A stretch of DNA of 64,000 bases from contig NZ_JAGJBZ010000005.1 of assembly GCF_020010925.1 (NCBI RefSeq), positions 248,001 through 312,000 on the forward strand, given 5' to 3'. A program made the translations under genes and the position numbers. Positions 43,359 through 53,050 of this stretch are shown here, piece by piece; position 1 is the stretch's first letter, and every line of letters starts with the position of its first letter. The stretch is from Streptomyces griseiscabiei. GTDB lineage: Bacteria > Actinomycetota > Actinomycetes > Streptomycetales > Streptomycetaceae. The notes under the pieces were generated by a model. The model saw nothing but the letters and a program-made list of their open reading frames with translations. It searched no databases and was not told the origin of the DNA.

Positions 43359-45538
43359 TGTGGTTCCTCGGGGTCTGCTGTGCCCGGCTGCTGGACGTCG
43401 TGGCGGCGGATGATCTCGGTGAGGTGGGTCCGGCGCTGCTGTTCGCGGGCCGCGATGGGGTAGGGGTCGAGGCCGGCCTCGGCGGCGGCGTCGATCCGGG
43501 TGACCTCGGCCCGCAGGGCGGTGATCTGGCTGTCGGTGCGGCTGATGTTCGTGCACGCCGCCTGGCAGCGGGAGTGGTCCGGGGTGCTGCGGCTGCCGGC
43601 GCGTGCCCGGTCGCGGTCCGGGTCGCACAGCGCGGTGAACGCGTCGTGGTTGCAGGTCAGGAAGGCTTTGGGGTCTTCGTAGACCTGGAGGCGTGGGTTG
43701 TCGACGAGCGCGCGCAGCTCGCGCTTGCCGAGGTAGGCACCGGCGTAGCGGTCGGTGAACTCGGCGGCCGCGGCGCGGTAGCGGTCGGCGGCCGGTCCGC
43801 TGACCGTTTCGCCGGCGGCGATGCGCTCGCCGGCCTCGGTGAGGGTCTCGGCCAGGGCCAGGCCCTTCTCCTGGTCGAGGACTTCGAGCATGTCGGCCTT
43901 GGAACGGCCTGCGTACGACTCCGACATGGCGGTGGCCGCGTGGCCGTACTGCACCGCCAGGGCGATCCGGCCGCCGGGCTGGCGGTAGATGAACCAGGCG
44001 ATGGTGCGGCGGAAGCGGCGCAGGGCGACGGCGCCGTCTGGGTCGTCCGGGATGAGCTCGTGCGGGCGGTCGTGGACGGCGGCGAGCCGGTTGGCCCAGG
44101 CGGTGAAGGCGCGGATGCGTTCTGCGGCGGCTTCGGAGGACAGCCCGGTGCGGGTGATCGAGCTCTTCGCGCCGCGAAAGAGGGTGCGGGTGAACAACTC
44201 CTCGCCCCCTTCGAGCTGTTCCGCGACGGCGATGGCCCGGGCGACCGGCTCCAGTACGATCCATGGATCCGCGCGCATCTCGCCTTCGCCGATCGCGTTG
44301 CCGTCCTCGTCGAGGACGCCCTTGAAGTGCCGGCCGCGCACCTCGTAGCGCACGGTCCCGTCCTCGCGCTCCACGCGGGTGCAGCAGCCACGACGCAGGG
44401 CCAGGACCTCTTCGGGCCGCATGCCCGAGAGGTACGAGCAGCAGATCAGCACGGCGGTGGACAGGTGCAGCACCAGGGTGTCGACGTCGTCGAAGCCGAG
44501 CCCGGGTGCCCAGGGGGCAGGGCCGATCCGGCCGGAGACCGGCACGTCGAGCACGGGGCCGGGGCCGAAGTCGTCCGCGGTGAGCTCGTCGGTCAGGGAG
44601 TGGCGGGCGACGCCGAGCTGGTTGGGGGTGACGCCGATGGTGGCGGCCAAGAAGGTTCCAGCCATCGGCGGCAACGGGCCGCGGTAGCGCGCGGCCACGG
44701 CGGCGGCTGCCGGGGCGGTGCTGGTGGGGATTGGCTGGCCGGCCGCGAGCAGGTCGCGCAGATACTTCCGGGCCGTGTCGACGCCGTTGGGGATGGCCCG
44801 GGCGGGCAGGGAGTCGAGCAGCCGGCGGTGCTCGCGGGCGGCGGCCAGGATGTCGTCGGAGAGGTCCAGGACGGTGCGCAGGGCCCACACCAGCAGCGGG
44901 GCCATGACGGCCGGGTGCACGATCGGGATGTTGTTCTCGCCGTCGGGGGCGTCGTCGTTGGTGCCGAGGAAGTCGGTCATCACCCGGGCCGGTTCCTCCC
45001 AGGGCGGCATGGCCAGCCGGTCGCGGTCGGGAAGGAACGGCGCGTACGCCCACAGCCGCGTGATGATCCAGAGTTCTCTGGCGTCGGTGCGCCAGCGGCG
45101 CCCGCTGGGCCGCAGCTGCTCGGCGTACTCCTCAAGGTCATCGGCCGTAACCTGCCCGAGTTCGGTGATACCGCGAGCCGTGAGCCAGGTCGCGAACCGG
45201 ATCCAGACCTGGAAGTAGTGGCGCAGGCTGGACGGCTGTGTCACCGAGCGCGAAGCCCGCTGCTGGAGCAGGACGGCCGGAGTCGGCACGTTCAGCTCGG
45301 CGAACGCCGCGCGCATCAGCGCCGGCCGCAGCGCGGCGGGGCACCGGCTCCAGTCGATGACCAGGGAGCGGTGGGACTCCTTGCCGCTCATCAGCGCCAG
45401 AGGCCAGGCCAGGTCGCCGAAGCGTGGCAGCTTCGCCGTCTCGAAGCCGGGCCGCAGGCGGGCGAAGGGCAGGACGAACGTATCGGGCGCCGGGTCGATC
45501 ACCCCGGGCCCGGCCGGGTCGGTGGACGGCGTGGTCAC
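43355..45538 (-). CDS. Tyrosine recombinase, TnpB-like
   Basis: 727 residues from GTG 45538 (GTGA overlap with the upstream gene). The N-terminal core-binding domain lies around 100-260. The C-terminal catalytic domain has Arg in LSGMRPEEVLALRR, RFRRTIAWFIYRQPGGRIAL at the second box, YGHAATAMSESYAGRSK with the presumed nucleophilic Tyr, and a Cys/His-containing tail (CNHDAFTALC, HSRCQAAC). Second of three recombinase genes in a row. It acts with the other two in strand exchange. Confidence 0.84.
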   Translation of the reverse strand: MTTPSTDPAGPGVIDPAPDTFVLPFARLRPGFETAKLPRFGDLAWPLALMSGKESHRSLVIDWSRCPAALRPALMRAAFAELNVPTPAVLLQQRASRSVTQPSSLRHYFQVWIRFATWLTARGITELGQVTADDLEEYAEQLRPSGRRWRTDARELWIITRLWAYAPFLPDRDRLAMPPWEEPARVMTDFLGTNDDAPDGENNIPIVHPAVMAPLLVWALRTVLDLSDDILAAAREHRRLLDSLPARAIPNGVDTARKYLRDLLAAGQPIPTSTAPAAAAVAARYRGPLPPMAGTFLAATIGVTPNQLGVARHSLTDELTADDFGPGPVLDVPVSGRIGPAPWAPGLGFDDVDTLVLHLSTAVLICCSYLSGMRPEEVLALRRGCCTRVEREDGTVRYEVRGRHFKGVLDEDGNAIGEGEMRADPWIVLEPVARAIAVAEQLEGGEELFTRTLFRGAKSSITRTGLSSEAAAERIRAFTAWANRLAAVHDRPHELIPDDPDGAVALRRFRRTIAWFIYRQPGGRIALAVQYGHAATAMSESYAGRSKADMLEVLDQEKGLALAETLTEAGERIAAGETVSGPAADRYRAAAAEFTDRYAGAYLGKRELRALVDNPRLQVYEDPKAFLTCNHDAFTALCDPDRDRARAGSRSTPDHSRCQAACTNISRTDSQITALRAEVTRIDAAAEAGLDPYPIAAREQQRRTHLTEIIRRHDVQQPGTADPEEPQ

Positions 45539-47331
45539 GGGTCGAGCCTCCGCTCCAGCATCGCGTGGATCAGCTCCCGGTCCGGCTCGCTCACCGCGGC
45601 CACCAGGCGGGGCCTGCTGTCGGTGGTGGTGTAGGTGGTCAGGAAGTCGCCGATCCGGGCGTGGTGGGTCGCCCAGTCCGCGGCCCACACCCCGGGGGTC
45701 ACCGCCGAGCGCAGCGACTCCACTGCCTGGTGGAGGTAGGCGATGCGGGGCAGGTCGCGGCCGGTGGCCACCGCGTTGCGGCAGGCGAAGCACAGCAGGA
45801 ATGACACCGCGCACGGCGTCCCAACCGGACTGTGGTCGGAGTTGAGGAAGTCCGCGCACGAGGCGACCGGGGTCCGCAGCCGGCCGGCCACGATCCGGCG
45901 GGCCACCTCGATATCGACCTCGGCCTCCTTGGCCACTAGCTCGGCGCCAGCCTCGGTGTCGGTGTTGCCGTCGACGTGGTCAACCAGCCGCATGGCCACC
46001 GTCTGCCGGGCGGAGTCGAGGGCCTGGGTGAGCCCGAGCTCCACTGCCCCGCGCGAGGCGTCGCGAACTCCCTCGTCCAGCAGTTGGTAGTCCCGCTCGT
46101 GGGTGGCCTGGGTGTTGTTGCGGGCCCGGCCGTGGTGCGCCTGGGCGCTGTGCCGCAGCGCCTGGGCGTGGATCCGCTGCGGGAGGGCCACGCCGTCGGC
46201 GCGGGCGTGGCTCTGCCAGCGCCGGATCGCCGCGTCCAGGACGTTACCGTTGGCGTAGTCGCGCAAGTTCTCCGCCCCGCCCAGGCCGCGGTGGCCGACC
46301 AGCAGCCTGGCCGTGGGCCGCCCCAGCAGCTCCAGGGTCGCCCGCGCTGGCGCGGTGAGCTCCAGGACGTGGCGCAGGGCCCGGCCGCCGGAGCCCTCGC
46401 CGACATCGACGAGGGTGTTGCTCGAATACCGGCGCCGTCCGCGCCGGGCCTTGTCCGTGTCCACCTGGTGCACCGCCGGGTCCGCGCGGTCCGCGTTCGG
46501 CCACCAGGTGGGCACGTCCATCTTCTTGACCACGGACAGGTTCCACGCCTCGTGCACGATCAGCAGCACGGCCGCTGCCCCGATCTCGTCCGGCGTCGCG
46601 AAGAGCCGGGTCAGCGAGGCGGCGTTGCCCTCGAAGCCGAACGTGCCCTTCACGTACGCCGTCACGGAACGGTCGTCGTAGCGTGGCAAGTCGCCGGTGC
46701 GGGCCAGCACGTCCAGCACCTCGCCGACCGCCCAGTCGCCGTCCCCGGGCTCGATCGCCCCTGCGCGCCAGCGCTGAAGCACCGCGGTGTTCGCCGCGAT
46801 CCGCAGCCGGCCGGCACGCACCGTCGCGGCGGCCCCGGTCCGGATCGTCTTCAGCTCCTCGCGGGTGTGGGCCTCCTTGCGGCGCCGGCCGCGGCGAGCC
46901 GGCGGGCGCCGCCGCGGCGTCTCCATGAACACCCGCGTCGCCTCCGGCACCCCGGGCGCCCGCCGCACGACCGCGGCCAAAACCCGGCGGACGTGGATGT
47001 CGCCGGACCACTTCTTCCACCACTCCACCGTGATCTGCCCGGTCGAGGTGACGGGCGGCTCGGCCGCGGCGGCAGCCTTGAGGAACAGCCGAAGCGTCCG
47101 GGCGTTGGTGCGGTAGGTGTCCTCACTGCCCCAGCCCCGCCCCTGCGCGGCCAGCGCGGCCACCAGGGACCGGCGGAAGTCCACCGGCCCGGGGCCGTCC
47201 CGGAAGTCCCACACCCCGAGCGGCTTCCCGTCGCCGCTGACCGGGCGCAGCACCAGCCCGTCCGCATCAAGCACCGGCGCCTTGTGGAAGCCGCTCGGCG
47301 GCAGGGCCGCCCGGCGGCCACGGCCGCTCAC
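45535..47331 (-). CDS. Recombinase-associated protein, middle gene of the trio
   Basis: 598 residues, GTG 47331 with GTGA overlap. The region ~330-480 resembles an integrase catalytic core (LELLGRPTARLLVGHRG, RIHAQALRHSAQAHHGRA with an H-R-H pattern), but the Tyr and first Arg are not obvious. A CFACRNAV motif near residue 515 suggests zinc binding. It may be a non-catalytic or strongly diverged recombinase that completes a trio, as in RIT-type elements. Confidence 0.72.
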   Translation of the reverse strand: MSGRGRRAALPPSGFHKAPVLDADGLVLRPVSGDGKPLGVWDFRDGPGPVDFRRSLVAALAAQGRGWGSEDTYRTNARTLRLFLKAAAAAEPPVTSTGQITVEWWKKWSGDIHVRRVLAAVVRRAPGVPEATRVFMETPRRRPPARRGRRRKEAHTREELKTIRTGAAATVRAGRLRIAANTAVLQRWRAGAIEPGDGDWAVGEVLDVLARTGDLPRYDDRSVTAYVKGTFGFEGNAASLTRLFATPDEIGAAAVLLIVHEAWNLSVVKKMDVPTWWPNADRADPAVHQVDTDKARRGRRRYSSNTLVDVGEGSGGRALRHVLELTAPARATLELLGRPTARLLVGHRGLGGAENLRDYANGNVLDAAIRRWQSHARADGVALPQRIHAQALRHSAQAHHGRARNNTQATHERDYQLLDEGVRDASRGAVELGLTQALDSARQTVAMRLVDHVDGNTDTEAGAELVAKEAEVDIEVARRIVAGRLRTPVASCADFLNSDHSPVGTPCAVSFLLCFACRNAVATGRDLPRIAYLHQAVESLRSAVTPGVWAADWATHHARIGDFLTTYTTTDSRPRLVAAVSEPDRELIHAMLERRLDP

Positions 47332-48740
47332 GCCGCGTCCAGGATCAGACCGGTGCGCTCCGCCAGCTCCGCGATCTTCTCCGCGTTGACCGGGTTGTCG
47401 TCGTCGTTGAGCAGCGACTCCAGCTGCAGACCGCGCACCGGCTCCAGGTAGACGTCCCGGGTCACCTGCTCGCTGCGGTGCCCCAGCATGTCCTTGACCA
47501 TCAGCCAGACCTGCCCGTACACCTCCTCGTAGTGCAGGCGCTGGGCCGGCGTCAGCCCGAGCCGGCGATCCAGCGCGTTGTGCAGCGCGATCAGCATCCG
47601 CAGGGCCATGGAGTGCCGGAGCATCTTCGGGGTCGCGAAGACCTCAAGCCCCGCGTCCGCGCAGCGGTCGCTCGCGCGCTCGAAGACCTTCGTCCAGCTC
47701 GCGTACTCCATCGGCAAACCGGACTCCGTGAGCCACAGCATCGCCGGCTCCAGGCCGTCCTCATCGTCGACGAACAGCCGCATCCGCTCGGCGGCCGTCA
47801 GCCGCCCCAGCGCGCTCTCGCCCACACCGCCGTCCCGGCTCGTCCAGTACACCCGTCCCGCCCGAGTGACCTCCCGGATGACCCGCAGGCCCGGCAGCCG
47901 GTCGTAGACGCCCCGCGCCCGGGCCCGGTTCACCGCCAGGGCCCGCGTGCTCATCCGGTAGCCCTCGATGCGCTGGAGCGCCGGATGGCCGACGTAGAAG
48001 GTGTAACCGGCACGCTTGGCCACGGCCTGGCCGACCTTGCCCGCGTAGTAGTTCCGGTGGCCCAGGGCGGGGAGTTCGCAGGTCAGCAGGGTACCGCCCT
48101 CGCGGCGCCGCACCCCACTGGAGTACAGCAGGTCGGCGAACGCCGTGTCCCGGCCGGAGCACCGGCCGCGCCACCCCTCATCTTCCAGCCCGCTCGGCAG
48201 CATCCCGCCGAGCCCGACGTTGCGCCACAGCCGAAAGGCCCGGGGCGACAGCCACTTCACGTCCGAGCTCTTCACGTCCGACGGCACCGGCAGCGTCACC
48301 GGGTTCGCCGGCACGAAACCGTGCCCGGCCGCGATGTCGTATAGCAGCTTCAGCGCGGCCAGTTCCTTCGCCCAGGTCCCGCCGCCGACCGGCGCCGGGT
48401 TCTCTGCTCCCCGCCGTCGCCACGCCTCCCAGTCCTCGACGTCCTCCTCCGACGCCTCGTCCCAGTCCAGCCCGCGCTGCCACAGGAAGGTGAAGAACAA
48501 CCGGTAGATCGGCGCGTAGGTGAGCTGCGTGCCCTGCGCCTTCGCGGAGAACGCGGAGCGCCGGAAGCACTCGCTCAGACGGGGATCGACTCGTCCCTCC
48601 GGCGAGACCAGGATCGGCTGCCGCTCGCGCAGACCCAGCGCGCGCTCGCGCGCCTCCAGGTCTTCCCACCCCGCCACCGGACGGTCGGCGGCGGGCACCC
48701 CGCCGTCACCGACCCAGAACAACCGCCACTTGTACGCCAC
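47328..48740 (-). CDS. Tyrosine recombinase, TnpA-like
   Basis: 470 residues, GTG 48740. The catalytic residues are clear: Arg in LLYSSGVRRREGGTLL, H-x-x-R box PKMLRHSMALRML, LGH in VKDMLGHRSEQVTRDVYLEP, with Tyr in the DVYLEP motif. The N-terminal SAM-like domain (YAPIYRLFFTFLWQRG) is intact. First gene of the minus-strand trio plus coiled-coil operon (48740 to 42834), all joined by 4-bp overlaps. Confidence 0.9.
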   Translation of the reverse strand: MAYKWRLFWVGDGGVPAADRPVAGWEDLEARERALGLRERQPILVSPEGRVDPRLSECFRRSAFSAKAQGTQLTYAPIYRLFFTFLWQRGLDWDEASEEDVEDWEAWRRRGAENPAPVGGGTWAKELAALKLLYDIAAGHGFVPANPVTLPVPSDVKSSDVKWLSPRAFRLWRNVGLGGMLPSGLEDEGWRGRCSGRDTAFADLLYSSGVRRREGGTLLTCELPALGHRNYYAGKVGQAVAKRAGYTFYVGHPALQRIEGYRMSTRALAVNRARARGVYDRLPGLRVIREVTRAGRVYWTSRDGGVGESALGRLTAAERMRLFVDDEDGLEPAMLWLTESGLPMEYASWTKVFERASDRCADAGLEVFATPKMLRHSMALRMLIALHNALDRRLGLTPAQRLHYEEVYGQVWLMVKDMLGHRSEQVTRDVYLEPVRGLQLESLLNDDDNPVNAEKIAELAERTGLILDAA

Positions 48741-49124
48741 TTCGCTCCCTCAGCCGCAACACGACACGGGGCAACACAGCGTATGTCTACAGAACACCGC
48801 TACGCCCGCGCGATCGGCCCCCGCCGCACCCCCATCATCGCCACCGCCCTTCCCCGGCCCCGGCGTCAGCGGGCCTGAGCGCCACCGCGGCCTTCACCCC
48901 GCTTCACGGATCGGCAGCGCCCACCGCGGACCCCCATGGCCGCTGGGTACGATCGGGACAGGGCAACCGCGCCACGCCCGACGTCCCGCCCGACCGCGCC
49001 CACGCCGCCCCGGGCACCGAGGCCAAGAGTCTGAGACTCGCGCGAGGTGATTGGCCTGCCGTGATGTCCTCCATCGACGGTCGCAGCGCGTGGGACAGAC
49101 GACCGTGGACAAGGTGCGACACCC
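48741..49124. other. Intergenic region between divergent genes
   Basis: 384 bp between the recombinase operon and the gene at 49125. It must contain both promoters; no clear -10/-35 pair, repeat or operator was found. Confidence 0.4.
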
Positions 49125-50624
49125 ATGACGAGCAAGAGCCAGCGCGAGATCGACCGTGCGATCCGCCAGTACCAGACCGACCACCCGGGTACCTCCCTCT
49201 CGGCGGCCCGCCGCGCTATCGAGCGCCGCACCGAGATCCTCACGCCCCCCGCCCGCCTCGCTCACGTCGTGCCGCCGCGCGCGGGCGAGTCGCTGGAGGA
49301 CTGGATCGGCCGGCTGGCCGAAGCCAACGAAGTCCGCCGCCACCGGATGATGGAACTCCTCGGCCTGGAGCCCGGACGATCCGCCCTGCAGCGGTTCCGC
49401 AGTCTCGCCGAGCACATGCCGGACCACACCGTGAACCGACTGCACGTCGCCACCGGCATCGACGCCGAGCAGGCCCGCGCAATGGCCGCCATCGGCCCCA
49501 AGTCGGACCGGAAGGCGCCGATGTCCGCCGAGCAGGCGGCCGAGCACCTCCACGGCCTCCTGGTCAAGGCCCGAGCCCAAGCCGAGGCCGAAGGGCTCCC
49601 TCCCTCGTCGTCCTGGTCCCTGGCCTTCGTCGAGCCGCGCATCACCCGGCTCGGCGGCGCAGCCGCCCTCCGCACGGCAGCCAAGCGCGCCGCCCGCCGG
49701 CTGCGCATGAGCATCCGCGTCACCGTCTACCGCCGCCAGGGCGATCCGGACCAGCTCATCACGGTCAACAACCAGGGCCCGTTCAAGACCGTCAAGCGCG
49801 ACCCGGTGGACACCCTCACGACCACCCCGTTCACAGCCGACCCGCAGCCCGGCCCCCGCAGCGCCCCGTGCGACTGCCGCCACGGCTACTGCATCAGCGG
49901 CACCGACACCTACTTCGGTTCGACGCCGTGGCCGGGGGAGATCTGGAACGCGATCCGCCCCGACACCGACCTGCGGACCCTGCCCGAGGACTACCGCACC
50001 ACATACGACGTCGACATGCTCTTCGCCCAGCTCACCCACCGCGCCTACGACGACTACGGCAGCATCCTCGACCTCACACCGTTCCTCGACGGAGCCGAGC
50101 TCGGCCCGCTCGCCGACGTGCAGGTGTACGCCACGAACGCCCGCGGGCACTATCGCGGCCGCTCCCACGGCGCCCTGTGCCAGCACGCCGACACCCGAAG
50201 CGGCCGGGGCTTCGGCCCGCTGCCATCGCAGCAGCACGAGATTCTGCCGCTCGCCGAACTCGTCGAGATCCTCCGCCCGCTCCGCCACAGCCGCCGGCAC
50301 CAGGGCCTGGGCGACCTGATCGGGCCCGGCGCCGCACGCCGCGACCGAGACCTGGAAGACCGCTGGTGCTCCTACTGTGGCGGCTACTCGATCCGCCGAT
50401 TCGCGACCCCAGAGGCGTGCGCCCACTACCGCGCCGAACGCGAACGCTGGTCCCAGCTACCCGATGACGAGCCCCGTGACACCGCTGACGACGCCGACGA
50501 CCCGATGCTCGACCTGCTGAGCGAGGCGGACAGCTTGCTGGACTCACCCGCAGTCCAGCGGATCTTCGACGCCCACGACCGAGCCATGGGGACCATGCCC
50601 GCCCAGCCGCACGACCGTCCCTAA
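49125..50624 (+). CDS. Hypothetical protein with TniQ-like N-terminus
   Basis: 499 residues from ATG 49125. Residues ~48-125 (VVPPRAGESLEDWIGRLAEA ... MMELLGLEPG ... RLHVATGIDAEQARAMA) resemble the TniQ domain found in transposition and replication-related proteins. Further on are cysteine pairs (CDCRHGYC and CSYCGGYSIRR) that may bind zinc. The central part (RITRLGGAAALRTAAKRAAR) is basic. It is followed by a strong terminator. A DNA-binding plasmid-maintenance role is possible, but not established. Confidence 0.6.
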   Translation: MTSKSQREIDRAIRQYQTDHPGTSLSAARRAIERRTEILTPPARLAHVVPPRAGESLEDWIGRLAEANEVRRHRMMELLGLEPGRSALQRFRSLAEHMPDHTVNRLHVATGIDAEQARAMAAIGPKSDRKAPMSAEQAAEHLHGLLVKARAQAEAEGLPPSSSWSLAFVEPRITRLGGAAALRTAAKRAARRLRMSIRVTVYRRQGDPDQLITVNNQGPFKTVKRDPVDTLTTTPFTADPQPGPRSAPCDCRHGYCISGTDTYFGSTPWPGEIWNAIRPDTDLRTLPEDYRTTYDVDMLFAQLTHRAYDDYGSILDLTPFLDGAELGPLADVQVYATNARGHYRGRSHGALCQHADTRSGRGFGPLPSQQHEILPLAELVEILRPLRHSRRHQGLGDLIGPGAARRDRDLEDRWCSYCGGYSIRRFATPEACAHYRAERERWSQLPDDEPRDTADDADDPMLDLLSEADSLLDSPAVQRIFDAHDRAMGTMPAQPHDRP

Positions 50625-50712
50625 CCCGGGCCTGCCCGCTCCCTCCACCGCACGACGGTGGCGCGGGCACGCCGCCAGGAACTCACCACACCAGGTCTCG
50701 GTCCCCCGCAGA

Positions 50713-50745
50713 ACGGCCCGGACTCCTCACCCGAGTCCGGGCCGT
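50713..50745 (+). terminator. Strong terminator
   Basis: A perfect 13-bp stem ACGGCCCGGACTC / GAGTCCGGGCCGT, 7-nt loop. Confidence 0.85.
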
Positions 50746-50831
50746 CGTGTTCTCGGCGCCCGGACTCTGTCCACAGCCCGCCACGCGCACCATCGCCGTC
50801 TCCACACCCGCGTGACCTTGGAGGAGACCGC

Positions 50832-51581
50832 ATGCCCACGACGCGATCGAAGCGCCGGCCCGGCGCCGGAGCGAGCGCCCAGGCCATGGCCGACACGATC
50901 CGCGCGGCCGAACGCCGCAAGCAGCACCGCACCGCCGCGTGGGCACTCCCGCTCCTCGTGACGCCCGCTGCGCTCGGCATCGGCTACCTCGTGGCAGCCG
51001 TGACCGACTGGCACGCCGGACTCGCCGTCACCGCGGTGACCATCGTCCTCGCCCTGCGCCGGCTCTACCGCAGCAAAGGCAGCACCTGGGCCACCGGAGC
51101 GGCCGGCGAACGCCGCACCCGCTGGATCCTCGCCCCGCTCGTCTGGTGCGGATTCGGACGCTGGGCGGTTCTCCACGATCGCCAGGTACCTCGCTCCCGC
51201 GCCAACCTCGACCACATCGTCCTGGGCAGGTGCGGGCCGGTGTACGTGGACACGAAGACCTGGAAGTCGAAGAAGGCCAAGGTGCACCTGCGCAGCGGGA
51301 AGCTCTGGTACGGCAACCATCCCCAAAAGGACTCCATCGACACCGTGTTGTGGGAGGCGAGCCGTGTTGCCGGCGTCCTCGGCCACCCCGTCCTGGCCGT
51401 AGTCGCCGTGCACTACGCCGCGGTCCCTCCCGGCGGCCTCATCAGCCAGGGGGTGACCATCATCCAGTCCAGCGAGCTGCGCCGCTTCCTGCGCGCCCTG
51501 CCCAAGGCGCCTGGCTGGGACCGGGCCCGCATAGCGACCGCCCGCCGGCAGGCCGACATCCAACTGCCGCCCGCCGCCTGA
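50832..51581 (+). CDS. NERD-domain membrane protein
   Basis: ATG 50832 has GGAGGAG 6 nt upstream; 249 residues. A basic N-terminus (TTRSKRRPGAGAS) leads to two membrane segments (ALPLLVTPAALGIGYLVAAV and a HAGLAVTAVTIVLAL helix), then a nuclease-related NERD domain with AAGERRTRWIL, NLDHIVLGRCGPVYVDTKTWK and a Lys pair that fit the restriction-endonuclease-like fold (E, D, D-x-K). It could cut or bind nucleic acid at the membrane, perhaps during conjugation; this is inferred. Confidence 0.8.
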   Translation: MPTTRSKRRPGAGASAQAMADTIRAAERRKQHRTAAWALPLLVTPAALGIGYLVAAVTDWHAGLAVTAVTIVLALRRLYRSKGSTWATGAAGERRTRWILAPLVWCGFGRWAVLHDRQVPRSRANLDHIVLGRCGPVYVDTKTWKSKKAKVHLRSGKLWYGNHPQKDSIDTVLWEASRVAGVLGHPVLAVVAVHYAAVPPGGLISQGVTIIQSSELRRFLRALPKAPGWDRARIATARRQADIQLPPAA

Positions 51582-51870
51582 CGGAACACGCCCGGAACCC
51601 GCCGACGACCGGCACCCGGCCGGGCGGGCGAGGGGCAGGGAAAGCCGGCAGGACACCTTGCTCCCTGCGCGGCATAATTCGCATGCTTTCGACAGCAGTT
51701 GGGGCTACTGTGACAGATGTACGCCCCGGGTAGCAGTCACTGCGAATCCCCCCTCGCATACTGTCCGGGGCACAGCTTGGTAAGCCCCGGTGTCCGCCTC
51801 TGCTCTCTGGAGCACGCGGCCCGGGGCGCAGCCTTGTTCGGGCCCGACTGCCGCGCCGCCCCTGCCGAGT

Positions 51871-52371
51871 TCAGGACGGCGCCTTGCCTGGACGCTCGTC
51901 GACCTCCACCACGGTGTACGTGGTGGTCATCCGCACCAGCCGAACCTCGGCGTCAGGGTGGCGCTCCCGGCGCTCGCGCAGCCGGTCCTGGGCCAGGTCG
52001 TACTCGTCGTCGCGGTAGCTGAACCGGAACCGGCCGGCCGAGTGCAGCACCTCGACGATCCAAACATCCACAGCAGGATCGGCTTCGACACCTGCGCCGA
52101 CAGGCACCCACGCCCGGGTCGGGATGCGAACGGGCACCACCTCGGTGGCCTCAACGGTGGTACCCCAGCCGTGGTCCACGACGCCCTGGCGCTCGGTGAA
52201 CGGCCTGTCGTAGTCGACAGCCCAGTAGGCGTCCCGATCCGCGAAGACGCAGCGCCGCCTCTCCGCCTCGCGCCCGTTCAGCACGTGGAAATCGGCGACG
52301 GTCGGTCGGGACAGATCGAGCGGAACGCCCAGGACGTGCAGCTCCGCAGCGGTGAAGATACGGGTGCCCAC
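51871..52371 (-). CDS. Hypothetical protein
   Basis: GTG 52371 after GAGGAG gives 166 residues, beta-rich and acidic (VDVWIVEVLHSAGRFRFSYRD, VRLVRMTTTYTVVEVDE). No motif or signal peptide; no family recognised. It is the last gene of the minus-strand block that begins at 57629. The 289 bp between it and the convergent NERD gene contain no clear feature. Confidence 0.62.
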   Translation of the reverse strand: MGTRIFTAAELHVLGVPLDLSRPTVADFHVLNGREAERRRCVFADRDAYWAVDYDRPFTERQGVVDHGWGTTVEATEVVPVRIPTRAWVPVGAGVEADPAVDVWIVEVLHSAGRFRFSYRDDEYDLAQDRLRERRERHPDAEVRLVRMTTTYTVVEVDERPGKAPS

Positions 52372-52441
52372 GGCTCTCCTCACAGTGGGGCGGACGGGAG
52401 GTCCCGGGGGCCATGGGCGACGCCACGGCCCCCCAGGGGAA

Positions 52442-52924
52442 TCACTGAAGAGCGTCGGCGTCTGCCAGCTGCGCGACACGGCGGCCGAGCTCGGTACGGA
52501 AAGCCCGGAACCGGGGCCCGTGGAGGCCGGAGCCCCCGTCGTTCGGCTGGACGGCACCGGAGTCGTCGCGGTACTCCGCCAGCCCGAGCGCGGCGAGCCC
52601 GTTCCGCGTGACCCAGTGGACGTTGGGCAGGAACGCCTCGTCCTCATCGACCCGGCTGGTCAGGTCGCGCCACTGGGACTCGGTCAGCACCGCGCGGCGT
52701 CCGGTCAGGGTGATCCGCCATGCCGTCTTCCCCGTGTAGGCGAGGGCCTCGGAGTCGCTGAGCCGGTACCCGTCGGAGTCCTCGCGGTAGATGAACCCGG
52801 CATCGAGCATGGCCTTCAGCAGGCGGGAGGACACCCGCGGGGGAAGATGCCCGTCCGGGTCGGCGATCGCGGTCTTGAGGTGCTTGGACTCGGTGGCGGT
52901 GGCCTGGCGCGGAGCCTGGGTCAC
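52442..52924 (-). CDS. Hypothetical protein
   Basis: GTG 52924; 160 residues. A winged-helix-like arrangement is possible (SSRLLKAMLDAGFIYREDSD then YRLSDSEALAY, ITLTGRRAVLTESQW), ending in an Asp/Gly-rich and helical tail. No family recognised. Same block as its neighbours (70 bp from the next gene). Confidence 0.62.
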   Translation of the reverse strand: MTQAPRQATATESKHLKTAIADPDGHLPPRVSSRLLKAMLDAGFIYREDSDGYRLSDSEALAYTGKTAWRITLTGRRAVLTESQWRDLTSRVDEDEAFLPNVHWVTRNGLAALGLAEYRDDSGAVQPNDGGSGLHGPRFRAFRTELGRRVAQLADADALQ

Positions 52925-53050
52925 AAGGGCCTCCTTCGAATCGGAGCGGTGGATGGGGTGGTGCGGTCCGCGACGCGGCAGCGGACGGGGTTGAGGTGAA
53001 CGTGGCGGGAGGGCGCAACCGGGTTCGCGCGGGAGAACGGCGTCGGCTGG

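Noticed and set aside
43400..45634. Plus-strand open frame opposite the recombinase gene
   Set aside because: Antisense of a well-supported recombinase, with no domain of its own.
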